A DNA stretch of 7,277 nt from Acidobacteriaceae bacterium (GCA_003156615.1 PMHI01000625.1:17483-24759); one strand, 5' to 3'. Shown: positions 1 through 6,634, numbered from the stretch's first letter. Numbers and translations are program-made. The notes: a model not told the origin generated them from the letters alone.

Positions 1-114
1 ATTGTCTCCTCGGACATGTCCTGCCTGATGCACCTTCAAGGTTGTGCGCGCAGGCAAAAGCAAGACATTCCGTTCTATCACCTCGCAGAAATACTGAATG
101 GGGTGTCTCTATGA
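1..114 (+). CDS. lutA: Lactate utilization protein A, C-terminal end (partial)
   Basis: The window opens inside a gene read in frame 1, with 37 codons before a TGA at 112-114. The visible peptide contains DMSCLMHLQGCARRQ followed by FYHLAEIL. This resembles the end of LutA/YkgE (CCG-domain Fe-S oxidoreductase), where a D-x-x-C-L-M-H motif carries a cluster-ligand cysteine and a His-(Ile/Leu)-Ala-Glu stretch closes the protein. LutA works with LutB and LutC in cytoplasmic oxidation of L-lactate to pyruvate. The identity is reinforced by position: the stop overlaps the lutB start as ATGA (111-114), the normal lutABC order with likely translational coupling. The rest of the gene and its promoter lie outside the window. 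Confidence 0.82.
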   Translation: MVSSDMSCLMHLQGCARRQKQDIPFYHLAEILNGVSL

Positions 115-1508
115 GTAGTCCAGTCGACCAAGCAAAGAATGCCGAAAAGTTTCTGGCCGACACTGTCCATGAGGAACGGCTCGATAAGCTGCTTTGGGCA
201 ATGAGAATGAGGCGCGATGCCGCGGCACGGCAGGTTCCTGAGTGGGAGGAACTCCGGACACTAGCGTCCGAAATCAAAGAGCACACCTTGTCGAACCTCT
301 CACAGTACCTGCTTCAGTTTGAGGCCAGGGCCGCAGCCAACGGCATGATCGTGCATTGGGCCAGGGATGCTCACGAGCACAACCAAATTGTCTATGAAAT
401 TCTTGCCGAACAGGGAATCGAGGCGTTGGTCAAGTCCAAGTCTATGCTGACGGAGGAATGTGAATTGCGTCCATTCCTCGAGAGACGAGGTATTCGCGTC
501 ACAGAGACGGACCTCGGTGAACGTATCCAGCAACTCGACGATCAGCCTCCAGGGCACATCATCGGCCCATCGATCCACAAGACGACCAAGGACGTGGCCG
601 TACTGTTTTCGCAAAAGTATGGGTCAGATCCAAACAATGAAGATGCTGCTTACCTTGCAGGCGTGATGCGGGAGAACACGCGGCCGGACATCCTTAAGGC
701 ACGCGCCGGCATGACGGGTGCGAACTTCGTGGTTGCGGAAACGGGGGCGATTGTGGTGGCAACCAACGAGGGGAATGCCGATCTCTCCGCGCACACGCCG
801 CTGCTGCACATATGTTCGGTCGGGATCGAAAAGATCATTCCTACCACAGAAAGTCTGGCGGTCTTCGTTCGGCTGCTTACCCGAAGCGCCACAGGCGACA
901 CGATCACACAGTACACCTCGACGTTCCGCGGACCGCGCAAAGGAGCGACCATGCATGTCATCCTGGTCGATAACGGAAGATCAGCGCGTCTCGGAATGAA
1001 GCGGTTCTGGCATTCCCTCAAATGCATTCGCTGTGCGGCATGCATGAACACTTGTCCGGTGTACCGCAGAAGCGGTGGGCTGAGTTACGGCTCCACCTAT
1101 ATGGGGCCAATCGGCATCATCATGATGCCGACCTTTGAGATTCGAAAGTACAGCGAGCTGCCCTTCGCCTCGACCCTGAATGGCAGCTGCACGAATGTGT
1201 GTCCAGTCAAGATCGACATACATGAGCAGATCTACGGGTGGCGGGAAGTCATGGAGGAGAACGGCCAAATCCAAGTCGTAAAAAAGGAGGCCATGCGGGT
1301 CGCCGACAAAGTGCTCAGCCATCCGGCGCTCTACCAAATCGCGACCGCCACACTGTCAGCCGCACTGGAAGTCCTGCCACACTTCGCCGTTTACAACCGC
1401 CTGAATGCATGGGGCAAGCACAGGGACGTCCCGGAGGCCGCCAGGGAAACATTTCACGAATGGTATAGAAATCATCGCCCCAAGACGGACGAGGTAACTC
1501 GATTATGA
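111..1508 (+). CDS. lutB: Lactate utilization iron-sulfur protein LutB
   Basis: Predicted 465-residue LutB/YkgF, the Fe-S subunit of the LutABC L-lactate oxidation system. I start it at ATG 111 because this overlaps the lutA stop; the frame also opens at GTG 42, but that lies inside lutA. The LUD domain shows AETGAIVVATNEGN (residues 209-222), then HI, GIEKIIPT, FRGPRKG and DNGR, all typical of the family. Residues 305-316 form a classical C-x2-C-x2-C-x3-C-P cluster motif (C305, C308, C311, C315). A second motif follows at 357-366 (NGSCTNVCPV), with C360 and C364. Its first ligand position, usually Cys in LutB, is Asn357 here. The C-terminal region has the usual family length. The stop overlaps the lutC start (ATGA, 1505-1508), so the two are probably translated in a coupled way. 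Confidence 0.95.
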   Translation: MSSPVDQAKNAEKFLADTVHEERLDKLLWAMRMRRDAAARQVPEWEELRTLASEIKEHTLSNLSQYLLQFEARAAANGMIVHWARDAHEHNQIVYEILAEQGIEALVKSKSMLTEECELRPFLERRGIRVTETDLGERIQQLDDQPPGHIIGPSIHKTTKDVAVLFSQKYGSDPNNEDAAYLAGVMRENTRPDILKARAGMTGANFVVAETGAIVVATNEGNADLSAHTPLLHICSVGIEKIIPTTESLAVFVRLLTRSATGDTITQYTSTFRGPRKGATMHVILVDNGRSARLGMKRFWHSLKCIRCAACMNTCPVYRRSGGLSYGSTYMGPIGIIMMPTFEIRKYSELPFASTLNGSCTNVCPVKIDIHEQIYGWREVMEENGQIQVVKKEAMRVADKVLSHPALYQIATATLSAALEVLPHFAVYNRLNAWGKHRDVPEAARETFHEWYRNHRPKTDEVTRL

Positions 1509-2128
1509 ATTCGACTCAGGCGTTGTCGAGGAACACCATACTGGATTCAGTTCGGGCGAACCAGCCGGCCACGCAGCCGATGCCCACGATTCCTCACTTC
1601 CACTCGAACAAGCCCGCCGACCTTGTGGCCACGTTTTGCGCGTCCATTGCTCGCATGGCCGGAGTCGTTGTCACCGAAGATGTGCCTAATCTGGATTCGT
1701 TCCTGCGCGCCAAGTTTCCGGATGCGAAGGTCACCTGTTCGGCAATCCCGGAGTATGGCGGTACCATCAAGCCGTCAAGCCACAACCATTGGTCGGAGGC
1801 GAGCAGGATCGATGTTTGCATACTGCGGTCGCCGATGGGTGTGGCCGAAACCGGTTCCATACTGCTCTCCGACATCGAATTGCAAGTAAACACCATCGCG
1901 TTCCTTGCGCATGATCTCGTTGTACTGCTCGACCCGAAGCAGATCGTCCCGAATATCCATGATGCATACGAACACCCGTATTTCAAACTGAGACCCTACA
2001 GCCTTCTGATGACTGGCCCTTCAGGCTCGGGAGATATCGGTGGGATCGTCGTCCATCCGGCTCAGGCCGCCAAGACTCTGACCGTCCTGCTTTCGCCCGC
2101 TCCCGACGCTGGTCAGCGTACCGGGTGA
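1505..2128 (+). CDS. lutC: LUD-domain protein LutC
   Basis: Predicted 207-residue LutC/YkgG, the third LutABC component. It has a single LUD (DUF162) domain and no cysteine cluster, as expected. Visible family marks are VAETGSILL (residues 113-121), the run of hydrophobic strands ending in IVPNI, and the closing TGPSGSGDI (170-178) followed by a VVHPAQ stretch. The closing motif in many LutC proteins is GPS-x-(T/S)-(A/G)-D-I-E; here Gly follows D-I. Length is within the usual range of about 190-240. The ATG overlaps the lutB TGA by four bases. The TGA at 2126-2128 in turn overlaps a GTG (2125) that is in frame with the next gene, but that gene has a better start further on. The catalytic role of LutC within the complex is not well defined. 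Confidence 0.92.
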   Translation: MNSTQALSRNTILDSVRANQPATQPMPTIPHFHSNKPADLVATFCASIARMAGVVVTEDVPNLDSFLRAKFPDAKVTCSAIPEYGGTIKPSSHNHWSEASRIDVCILRSPMGVAETGSILLSDIELQVNTIAFLAHDLVVLLDPKQIVPNIHDAYEHPYFKLRPYSLLMTGPSGSGDIGGIVVHPAQAAKTLTVLLSPAPDAGQRTG

Positions 2129-2199
2129 ATGCAAAGTCACGGATTGCAGACGAGTTGCTCGAGTTTTTGCCAACTAGAACGCTAAACAAAACATTTAAG

Positions 2200-2205
2200 A
2201 AGGAG
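2200..2205 (+). promoter_or_regulatory. Strong ribosome binding site of the decarboxylase-like gene
   Basis: AAGGAG, followed by a six-base A-rich spacer (ATACAA), lies directly before ATG 2212. It is a near-perfect Shine-Dalgarno site and decides the start over the in-frame GTG at 2125, which would add 29 residues and has no comparable site. It gives this gene its own translation initiation signal, unlike lutB and lutC, which depend on overlaps. Confidence 0.85.
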
Positions 2206-2211
2206 ATACAA

Positions 2212-3012
2212 ATGCTTAAGGGCTTTAATTATCCGCTTACACCAAAAGGTAAATCGACGCTGAATCCACCTCCGCCCTGGTACTACTCTTCAGACTTTCT
2301 CAACATTGAATTTTGGTCGGAGTCTTCTGCCGCGGCGGCTGTGTTACCTCCCGGGCTCGATCCCGATCGTTCCGCCAATGGTCACGCCAACGCTCTTTTC
2401 TACGACTGGCAGTTTAGCGGGGGCGACGAAGAGTATCTTGAGCCGGCCCGTTATCAGTACCGCGAGTTCTTCATACTCGTAGATGCGTTATTCCAAGGCA
2501 GGCCGGTCTCGTATTGTCCCTATATTTTCGTAGACAACGACGCGGCCCTCGCTCGCGGTTGGACGCAGGGCTATCCCAAGCGCCTTGCGCAGGTCCATCA
2601 GACCAGGTATCACGCCGCGACAGGAAAGGCGGGCCCTGCGCTTGCACCGGGATCGAAGTTTGCCGGGACGATGACATCCAGCGGACAAAGACTTGCCGAG
2701 GCTGTCGTTACGCTGAAGGAAGCGGTAACGGATCCCTCGCGGTTGGCGCAGAGGCCAATCGTCAATCTTCTTCACACTCCGCGACTCGCCGCTGATAAGC
2801 AGGATCAGCCGGCGATTCACGAACTTGTCGAGAATGTTCCCCGTGACGTGAAGATTGAGCAAGCATGGATTGGTGTAGGATCTCTGACATTGCCCGTCTG
2901 CAGAGGCGAAGAACTCTCGGATTTGGCGCCTCTCCGCTGTGGCACGGGCACGCGAGCATCCCTGGCATACGTCGTCGATGATCTAAAAACGCTAAAGGAC
3001 TTGAGAAGGTAA
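2212..3012 (+). CDS. Acetoacetate decarboxylase superfamily protein
   Basis: Predicted 266-residue member of the acetoacetate decarboxylase (ADC) superfamily, somewhat longer than clostridial Adc (about 245). The key motif is GYPKRLA with Lys123, which aligns with the Schiff-base lysine (Lys115) of the Clostridium YPKK motif; the neighbouring Lys116 is Arg124 here. Upstream, QYREFF (Glu85) fits the Y-x-E active-site glutamate, and PPPPWYYS near the N terminus is typical of the longer subfamily found in actinobacteria and others. A late HEAW-like segment appears as EQAWIG. The substrate cannot be read from the sequence: some relatives do not decarboxylate acetoacetate but perform aldolase/dehydratase chemistry on pyruvate adducts, which would suit this lactate/pyruvate setting. 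The gene starts 83 bases after lutC, is probably cotranscribed with it, and is followed at once by a terminator. Confidence 0.9.
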   Translation: MLKGFNYPLTPKGKSTLNPPPPWYYSSDFLNIEFWSESSAAAAVLPPGLDPDRSANGHANALFYDWQFSGGDEEYLEPARYQYREFFILVDALFQGRPVSYCPYIFVDNDAALARGWTQGYPKRLAQVHQTRYHAATGKAGPALAPGSKFAGTMTSSGQRLAEAVVTLKEAVTDPSRLAQRPIVNLLHTPRLAADKQDQPAIHELVENVPRDVKIEQAWIGVGSLTLPVCRGEELSDLAPLRCGTGTRASLAYVVDDLKTLKDLRR

Positions 3013-3017
3013 ACCGG

Positions 3018-3060
3018 GGAGGCAGCGTACCTCATCTCGCTGTCTCCTTAATTTTCGTTT
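3018..3060 (+). terminator. Rho-independent terminator closing the lutABC operon
   Basis: Five bases after the TAA of the decarboxylase-like gene, GGAGGCAGCG (3018-3027) pairs over ten positions with CGCTGTCTCC (3038-3047), nine Watson-Crick pairs and one G-U, around a ten-base loop. A T-rich stretch (TTAATTTTCGTTTT, 3048-3061) follows. This separates the lut operon from the acetoin group downstream. Confidence 0.82.
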
Positions 3061-3077
3061 TAATTCGTGGACACGTT

Positions 3078-3102
3078 GAATGGTCTCAGCTGATCACCAT
3101 TC
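3078..3102 (+). promoter_or_regulatory. Candidate operator: perfect 7-bp inverted repeat
   Basis: GAATGGT (3078-3084) and its exact complement ACCATTC (3096-3102) flank 11 bases that hold a smaller palindrome, TCAGCTGA (3086-3093). No T tract follows, so it is not a terminator. It sits 27 bp before the GTG of the next gene, whose product begins with a DNA-binding-type domain, so autoregulation is a natural guess. I could not place convincing -35 and -10 boxes around it: TTGAAT at 3076 could be a -35, but the spacing to GGATAT is too long. Confidence 0.45.
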
Positions 3103-3128
3103 GGATATGCACACGAAGGGAGTAAAGC

Positions 3129-3965
3129 GTGAAGTCTGTCACCTGCAATCTCCCCGACTCGCTCTATAAAGCTCTGCGTGAGCGGATGGAGACCGACAAC
3201 ACAAACTGCGACCACGTGGTGTCCATGGCTCTGTCTCAGTATCTACGAAAGCCCATCCACACCCTGTTCCAGGTTTCCACCTCGGCGGCGTTAGTCGAAG
3301 GTTTGTATCAGGGTGCTGTGCAGGTCTCTCGCCTGCTGGGCCATGGAGACTTTGGGCTCGGGACGTTCATCGACCTTGACGGAGAAATGGTTGTGCTGGA
3401 TGGTGTCTGCTACCAGGTTTCCTCGACAGGCACGGTTGCAAAGGTTGAAGGGGACCGATTGATCCCATATGCCGTGGTTACCCGATTCAATGCCGAGTTT
3501 TCTAAGCAAATCGACCCACTCGATGGCTACAGCAGACTGGTTTCTGTCTGCGATGAGCTGCGTGACTCGGACAACGTTTTTTACGCGTTCCGGGTTGAGG
3601 GTCGGTTCTCGTTCGTGAAGACGAGAGTGATGAAAGCGGTCCCTGAAGGCACGGGCCTTAAAACGGCGGCTTCGGGGCAAAAAGAATTTCTTTTCAAAGA
3701 AGTGGGAGGGACCCTCGTTGGCCTCTGGTCGCCCGGCTTCGCCGGCTCATTCAGCGTTCCCGGATACCACTTTCACTTTCTCTCGAGCGATCGAAAGAAG
3801 GGTGGTCACGTTCTTGAATGCCAGGCCTCGGGTGTCGCAGTCGCAGGCTGCGCGATGAACGAGATGCATGTCTCACTGCCCGAGACGGAAGAATTTCTGA
3901 AAGCAGACTTAACGCGTGATCCCCAAGCCGATCTGATGAAGGCCGAGCAGAATCACGAGTCATGA
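3129..3965 (+). CDS. budA: Alpha-acetolactate decarboxylase with N-terminal ribbon-helix-helix-like domain
   Basis: Predicted 278-residue protein that decarboxylates alpha-acetolactate to acetoin. The catalytic domain starts near residue 43 (HTLFQVST) and has HGDFGLGTF, the LDGE glutamate (Glu86), VKTR (Arg166) and the zinc site H214-x-H216 with H227. Spacings match Glu65, Arg145, His194, His196 and His207 of the Brevibacillus enzyme to within one residue. Residues 1-42 are an extension: a short strand (SVTCNLP), a first helix (DSLYKALRERM), a turn, and a second helix (HVVSMALSQYLRK). This follows the ribbon-helix-helix (CopG/Arc-like) pattern and replaces the roughly 20-residue leader of AlsD. 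I see no signal peptide, so it is probably cytoplasmic. GTG 3129 is supported by GAAGGGAG six bases upstream. It heads the second gene group, with a candidate operator before it. The enzyme call is firm; the DNA-binding role is inferred. Confidence 0.95.
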   Translation: MKSVTCNLPDSLYKALRERMETDNTNCDHVVSMALSQYLRKPIHTLFQVSTSAALVEGLYQGAVQVSRLLGHGDFGLGTFIDLDGEMVVLDGVCYQVSSTGTVAKVEGDRLIPYAVVTRFNAEFSKQIDPLDGYSRLVSVCDELRDSDNVFYAFRVEGRFSFVKTRVMKAVPEGTGLKTAASGQKEFLFKEVGGTLVGLWSPGFAGSFSVPGYHFHFLSSDRKKGGHVLECQASGVAVAGCAMNEMHVSLPETEEFLKADLTRDPQADLMKAEQNHES

Positions 3966-4005
3966 ACCACGAAGACACAGTTAACAGAAAACGACGAGGA
4001 AAAAC

Positions 4006-4854
4006 GTGAGACTAGTTACCTATAGAGACCGAGATCGAAGCATAAAACCCGGAGTATTGCTGGGCGAGGAGATTGTCGATATCTCAGGCCAAGTTGACAG
4101 TGTCAAAAGCTTGATCGAAAGCGGACCAGATGCGCTCGCCAGGCTACGGAACTCTCTGCAAGGCAAGACGCATCGTATTCCGCTTGCTGAGGTGGAATTA
4201 CGGGCTCCGCTCCAAAATCCCCCGCGCATCTTCTGCCTTGGATTGGCTTATCGCGATCACGCGATTGAAACACATCAGGACATCCCCAAAGTGCCGACGA
4301 TCTTCCTGAAACTAACGTCAGCTCTCAACGGACCACGTTCCGCTGTCGTCCTGCCGAAGCGAACGCAGCAGCTCGATTACGAAGCCGAATTCGCCTTCGT
4401 CATCGGGACGGGCGGTAAGAACATTTCCGCTGACGCTTGGGAGGAGCACATCTTCGGCTACACGATCATGAACGATGTAAGTGCGCGAGACGTGCAAATG
4501 GCTACGAGTCAGTGGTCTCTGGGAAAGAGTTTCGATACGTTCGCGCCCCTTGGGCCGGCGATCGTCACGAAGGATGAAGTGCCGGACCCACATGCGCTGG
4601 ATATTAAACTCACGATCGGCGGTGAAGTTTTACAACATTCGAATACGCGCGAGTTGATCTTTCGAGTACCCGACCTCATCGCATACCTCTCGGCGATTAC
4701 GTCTCTTGAGCCTGGCGACATCATCAGTACGGGAACGCCCGCGGGCGTTGGACTTGGACGCACTCCTCATCGCTGGCTGCGTCCCGGTGAGACGATCGTC
4801 ACCGAGGTGGAAGGCCTCGGGCAGTTAGTGAACTCGGTCGTTGCGGAAGCCTGA
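4006..4854 (+). CDS. Fumarylacetoacetate hydrolase family protein
   Basis: Predicted 282-residue single-domain FAH-family enzyme, which usually hydrolyses or decarboxylates acylpyruvate-type 2,4-dioxo acids using Mg2+. Family marks in order are CLGLAYRDHAIE (binding-loop region), YEAEFAFVIG with metal-ligand Glu126 and Glu128, MNDVSARDVQ with Asp157, LGKSFDTFAPLGP, and the closing STGTPAGVGLG. Start GTG 4006 gives the normal N terminus (MRLVTY) and has GAGGA five bases upstream. It begins 40 bp after the acetolactate decarboxylase stop and is probably cotranscribed. The exact substrate is open. Candidates are an acylpyruvate, oxaloacetate, or a 2,4-diketo-3-deoxy sugar acid. The last would yield pyruvate plus lactate and would link to lutABC, but known fuconate-type hydrolases, as I recall them, do not have SARD at this site, so I do not favour it strongly. 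Confidence 0.93.
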   Translation: MRLVTYRDRDRSIKPGVLLGEEIVDISGQVDSVKSLIESGPDALARLRNSLQGKTHRIPLAEVELRAPLQNPPRIFCLGLAYRDHAIETHQDIPKVPTIFLKLTSALNGPRSAVVLPKRTQQLDYEAEFAFVIGTGGKNISADAWEEHIFGYTIMNDVSARDVQMATSQWSLGKSFDTFAPLGPAIVTKDEVPDPHALDIKLTIGGEVLQHSNTRELIFRVPDLIAYLSAITSLEPGDIISTGTPAGVGLGRTPHRWLRPGETIVTEVEGLGQLVNSVVAEA

Positions 4855-4919
4855 AACAAAGAAGTCATCCTAGGGCTCGATTCGGATTCGGTCGTTTCGC
4901 GGTGGGAAGCGGAGAAATC

Positions 4920-4932
4920 GGCCGAGTCGGCC
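4920..4932. repeat. Short perfect palindrome before acetolactate synthase
   Basis: GGCCGA-G-TCGGCC, a 13-bp inverted repeat, lies in the 111-bp gap between the FAH gene and acetolactate synthase, 33 bp before the start codon. It could form a five-pair hairpin with a three-base loop or be a protein site. No T tract follows, so it is not a terminator. It differs from the GAATGGT palindrome upstream of the decarboxylase. The rest of this gap contains only a small ATTCGG tandem pair (near 4880-4892) and the ribosome binding site. Confidence 0.35.
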
Positions 4933-4965
4933 CGAATTTGAAGAAACACCGCTAAAGAGGGGAAG

Positions 4966-6201
4966 ATGGGCTCAAAGGCTGCAAAGACCGGCGCTCAAGT
5001 GGTGGTGGAGTCGCTCGAAAAGCACGGAGTTCAGTACGTCTTCGGAATCCCCGGCGCGAAGATCGACAAGGTGTTCGATACGCTCGTCGATTCGTCAATA
5101 AAAACCATCGTGTGCCGTCATGAACAAAACGCCGCATTCATCGCTGGGGGAATGGGAAGGCTAACCGGTAAGGCCGGCGTAGCCATCGCCACTTCCGGGC
5201 CCGGTGTGAGTAACCTCACGACTGGGTTGGCGACCGCAAACAGTGAAGGTGACCCGATGGTGGCTCTGGGTGGTTCCGTCGCAACCTCCCAAAGCCTGAA
5301 GCAGATTCATCAGACACTGCAGGCGGTTTCAGTCTTGAGGCCGGTGACGAAGTTCAGTGCAGAAGCGAGTTCTCCCGAATCGATCGCAGAGGTAATGGCG
5401 AATGCCTTTCGGGCGGCCGAGTCTGACCGACCTGGCGCCGCATTTGTGAATCTTCCGAAAGACATCATGGAAGGCAATGCAAAGTGCGAAGTGGTGGAGG
5501 TCCCGGCGCGGCCGAGGTTCGGGCCAGGTAACCGCGACTCACTGGATCTTGCCGCCCAGATTATCAACGCTGCGCAACGTCCGGTCATCCTTCTCGGCCT
5601 GTCGGCAAGCCGGCCAGAAAATGCGGAAGCGGTTCGAACCCTGTTGCGGAAAACCCACACCCCGGTGGTTGGGACATTTCAAGCCGCAGGTGCGGTGTCC
5701 AGTGACCTTTTCGATCGTTTTGCCGGACGAGTGGGCCAGCTGGGCAACGCGCTAGGAGATGAGCTTCTTGCGTCCGCGGACGTCATTATCACGATTGGTT
5801 ATGATCCGGTTGAATACGACCCATCGATCTGGAATCATCGGCGTGCGGCAAAGATCATCCACATTGACTCGGTTCGAGCCGATGTCGACAACTTCTACTC
5901 TCCGGCCGTGGAGATCTTAGGCGACATCGCCCTAACTCTATTGGCGCTTGAGCCGCTCCTCAGCGCTGTGGTCCTCGCTGCTGACGTCGAGAGATTCTTT
6001 GCCAACCTCGCATCCAAGAGAGCGCTGAGGGTGAAGGGCGCGCATAACCACAGCGAGAATCCGATCCATCCTTGTAAGGATTGTCGCCGAGTTGCAGAAA
6101 TGGCTCCGAGATCACGTGACGCTCTGCCTGGATATGGGATCGTTTCATCTCTGGCTCGCGCATTTCCTGTTCAGCTTTCGAGCACGTCAAATTCTCATTA
6201 G
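4966..6201 (+). CDS. alsS: Catabolic acetolactate synthase, N-terminal part (gene frameshifted near 6073)
   Basis: This frame encodes the first 369 codons of a catabolic, FAD-independent-type acetolactate synthase (AlsS/BudB), which condenses two pyruvates to 2-acetolactate with ThDP and Mg2+. Visible are the pyrimidine-binding domain with YVFGIPGAKID, catalytic Glu53 in CRHEQNAAF, ATSGPGVSNL, and GGSVATSQSLKQIHQ, then a central domain with RPVILLG and IITIGYDPVEYDP. The frame is correct to NPIHP (to 6072). After that the last 43 codons, to TAG 6199-6201, are nonsense by comparison with AlsS. ATG 4966 has GAGGGG a few bases upstream. Removing one base near 6073 joins it to the next frame and gives a 555-residue protein, close to the normal length of about 550-570. 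It is a recent pseudogene or a sequencing error; as written, the product lacks the diphosphate-binding domain and cannot be active alone. Confidence 0.92.
   Translation: MGSKAAKTGAQVVVESLEKHGVQYVFGIPGAKIDKVFDTLVDSSIKTIVCRHEQNAAFIAGGMGRLTGKAGVAIATSGPGVSNLTTGLATANSEGDPMVALGGSVATSQSLKQIHQTLQAVSVLRPVTKFSAEASSPESIAEVMANAFRAAESDRPGAAFVNLPKDIMEGNAKCEVVEVPARPRFGPGNRDSLDLAAQIINAAQRPVILLGLSASRPENAEAVRTLLRKTHTPVVGTFQAAGAVSSDLFDRFAGRVGQLGNALGDELLASADVIITIGYDPVEYDPSIWNHRRAAKIIHIDSVRADVDNFYSPAVEILGDIALTLLALEPLLSAVVLAADVERFFANLASKRALRVKGAHNHSENPIHPCKDCRRVAEMAPRSRDALPGYGIVSSLARAFPVQLSSTSNSH
6070..6076 (+). other. Frameshift site within acetolactate synthase
   Basis: Reading CCT (6070-6072) in the first frame and GTA AGG ATT GTC (from 6074) in the second gives NPIHP followed by VRIVAELQKW, as expected for AlsS. 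One extra T in the pair 6072-6073 explains the break. There is no long homopolymer and no in-frame stop or recognised slippery heptamer here, so programmed frameshifting is unlikely. Confidence 0.85.
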
Positions 6202-6634
6202 CAATGGACAGCAGACATTAGGCGTAGCTCTTCCCTGGGGCATCGCATCTTGCCTCGTAAGGCCCCATGAAAAGACCCTGTCGATCTCCGGAGACGGCGG
6301 ATTCTTGTTCTCCGCCATGGAACTCGAGACGGTCGTCAGGCTGAAGCTCAACCTCGTGCATATGGTCTGGATCGATGGAACCTACGACATGGTCGGGGTT
6401 CAGGAACGGGCCAAATACAAGCGCACATCCGGCGTGGACTTCGGCCCGGTGGATGTCGTCAAGTACGCAGAAGCCTTTGGGGCGAGTGGCTGCATGATCA
6501 ATTCCCCGGAAGAAATCGGCCCTGTGCTGCGCAAAGCATTCGAAGCGCCAGGTCCGGTTTTGATTGGAATTCGGGTGGATTACCGAGACAATCACATGCT
6601 GTTTGAAAACGTCCACGAGGATCTGCTCAATTAA
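6092..6634 (+). CDS. alsS: Catabolic acetolactate synthase, C-terminal part (other frame of the same gene)
   Basis: This is the ThDP diphosphate-binding domain of the interrupted acetolactate synthase, shifted by one base relative to the N-terminal frame. It shows LDMGSFHLWLA, ISNGQQTLGVALPW, the GDGG Mg/ThDP motif (6290-6301) followed by FLFSAMELETVVR, WIDGTYDMV with the second metal-ligand Asp, and KYKRTSGVDFGPVDVVKYAE. The last, with GPVLIGIRVDYRDN, is diagnostic of the catabolic AlsS/BudB branch rather than biosynthetic IlvB. The frame is open from 6035 and homology begins at 6074, so TTG 6092 is only a nominal start; ATG 6134 is the next. Translation from either is doubtful, since there is no good ribosome binding site. 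The TAA at 6632-6634 matches the normal family end. No clear terminator follows. Confidence 0.9.
   Translation: MQKWLRDHVTLCLDMGSFHLWLAHFLFSFRARQILISNGQQTLGVALPWGIASCLVRPHEKTLSISGDGGFLFSAMELETVVRLKLNLVHMVWIDGTYDMVGVQERAKYKRTSGVDFGPVDVVKYAEAFGASGCMINSPEEIGPVLRKAFEAPGPVLIGIRVDYRDNHMLFENVHEDLLN

Noticed and set aside
42..110. GTG 42 as an upstream start for lutB.
   Set aside because: It lies within the lutA coding end; ATG 111, overlapping the lutA stop, is the normal coupled start and gives the expected N terminus.
2125..2211. GTG 2125, overlapping the lutC stop, as the start of the decarboxylase-like gene.
   Set aside because: ATG 2212 has a near-perfect AAGGAG six bases upstream and gives the usual family N terminus.
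6035..6201. Programmed frameshifting in acetolactate synthase.
   Set aside because: There is no slippery heptamer or pausing stop at the point where homology changes frame, and this enzyme family is not known to me to use recoding.
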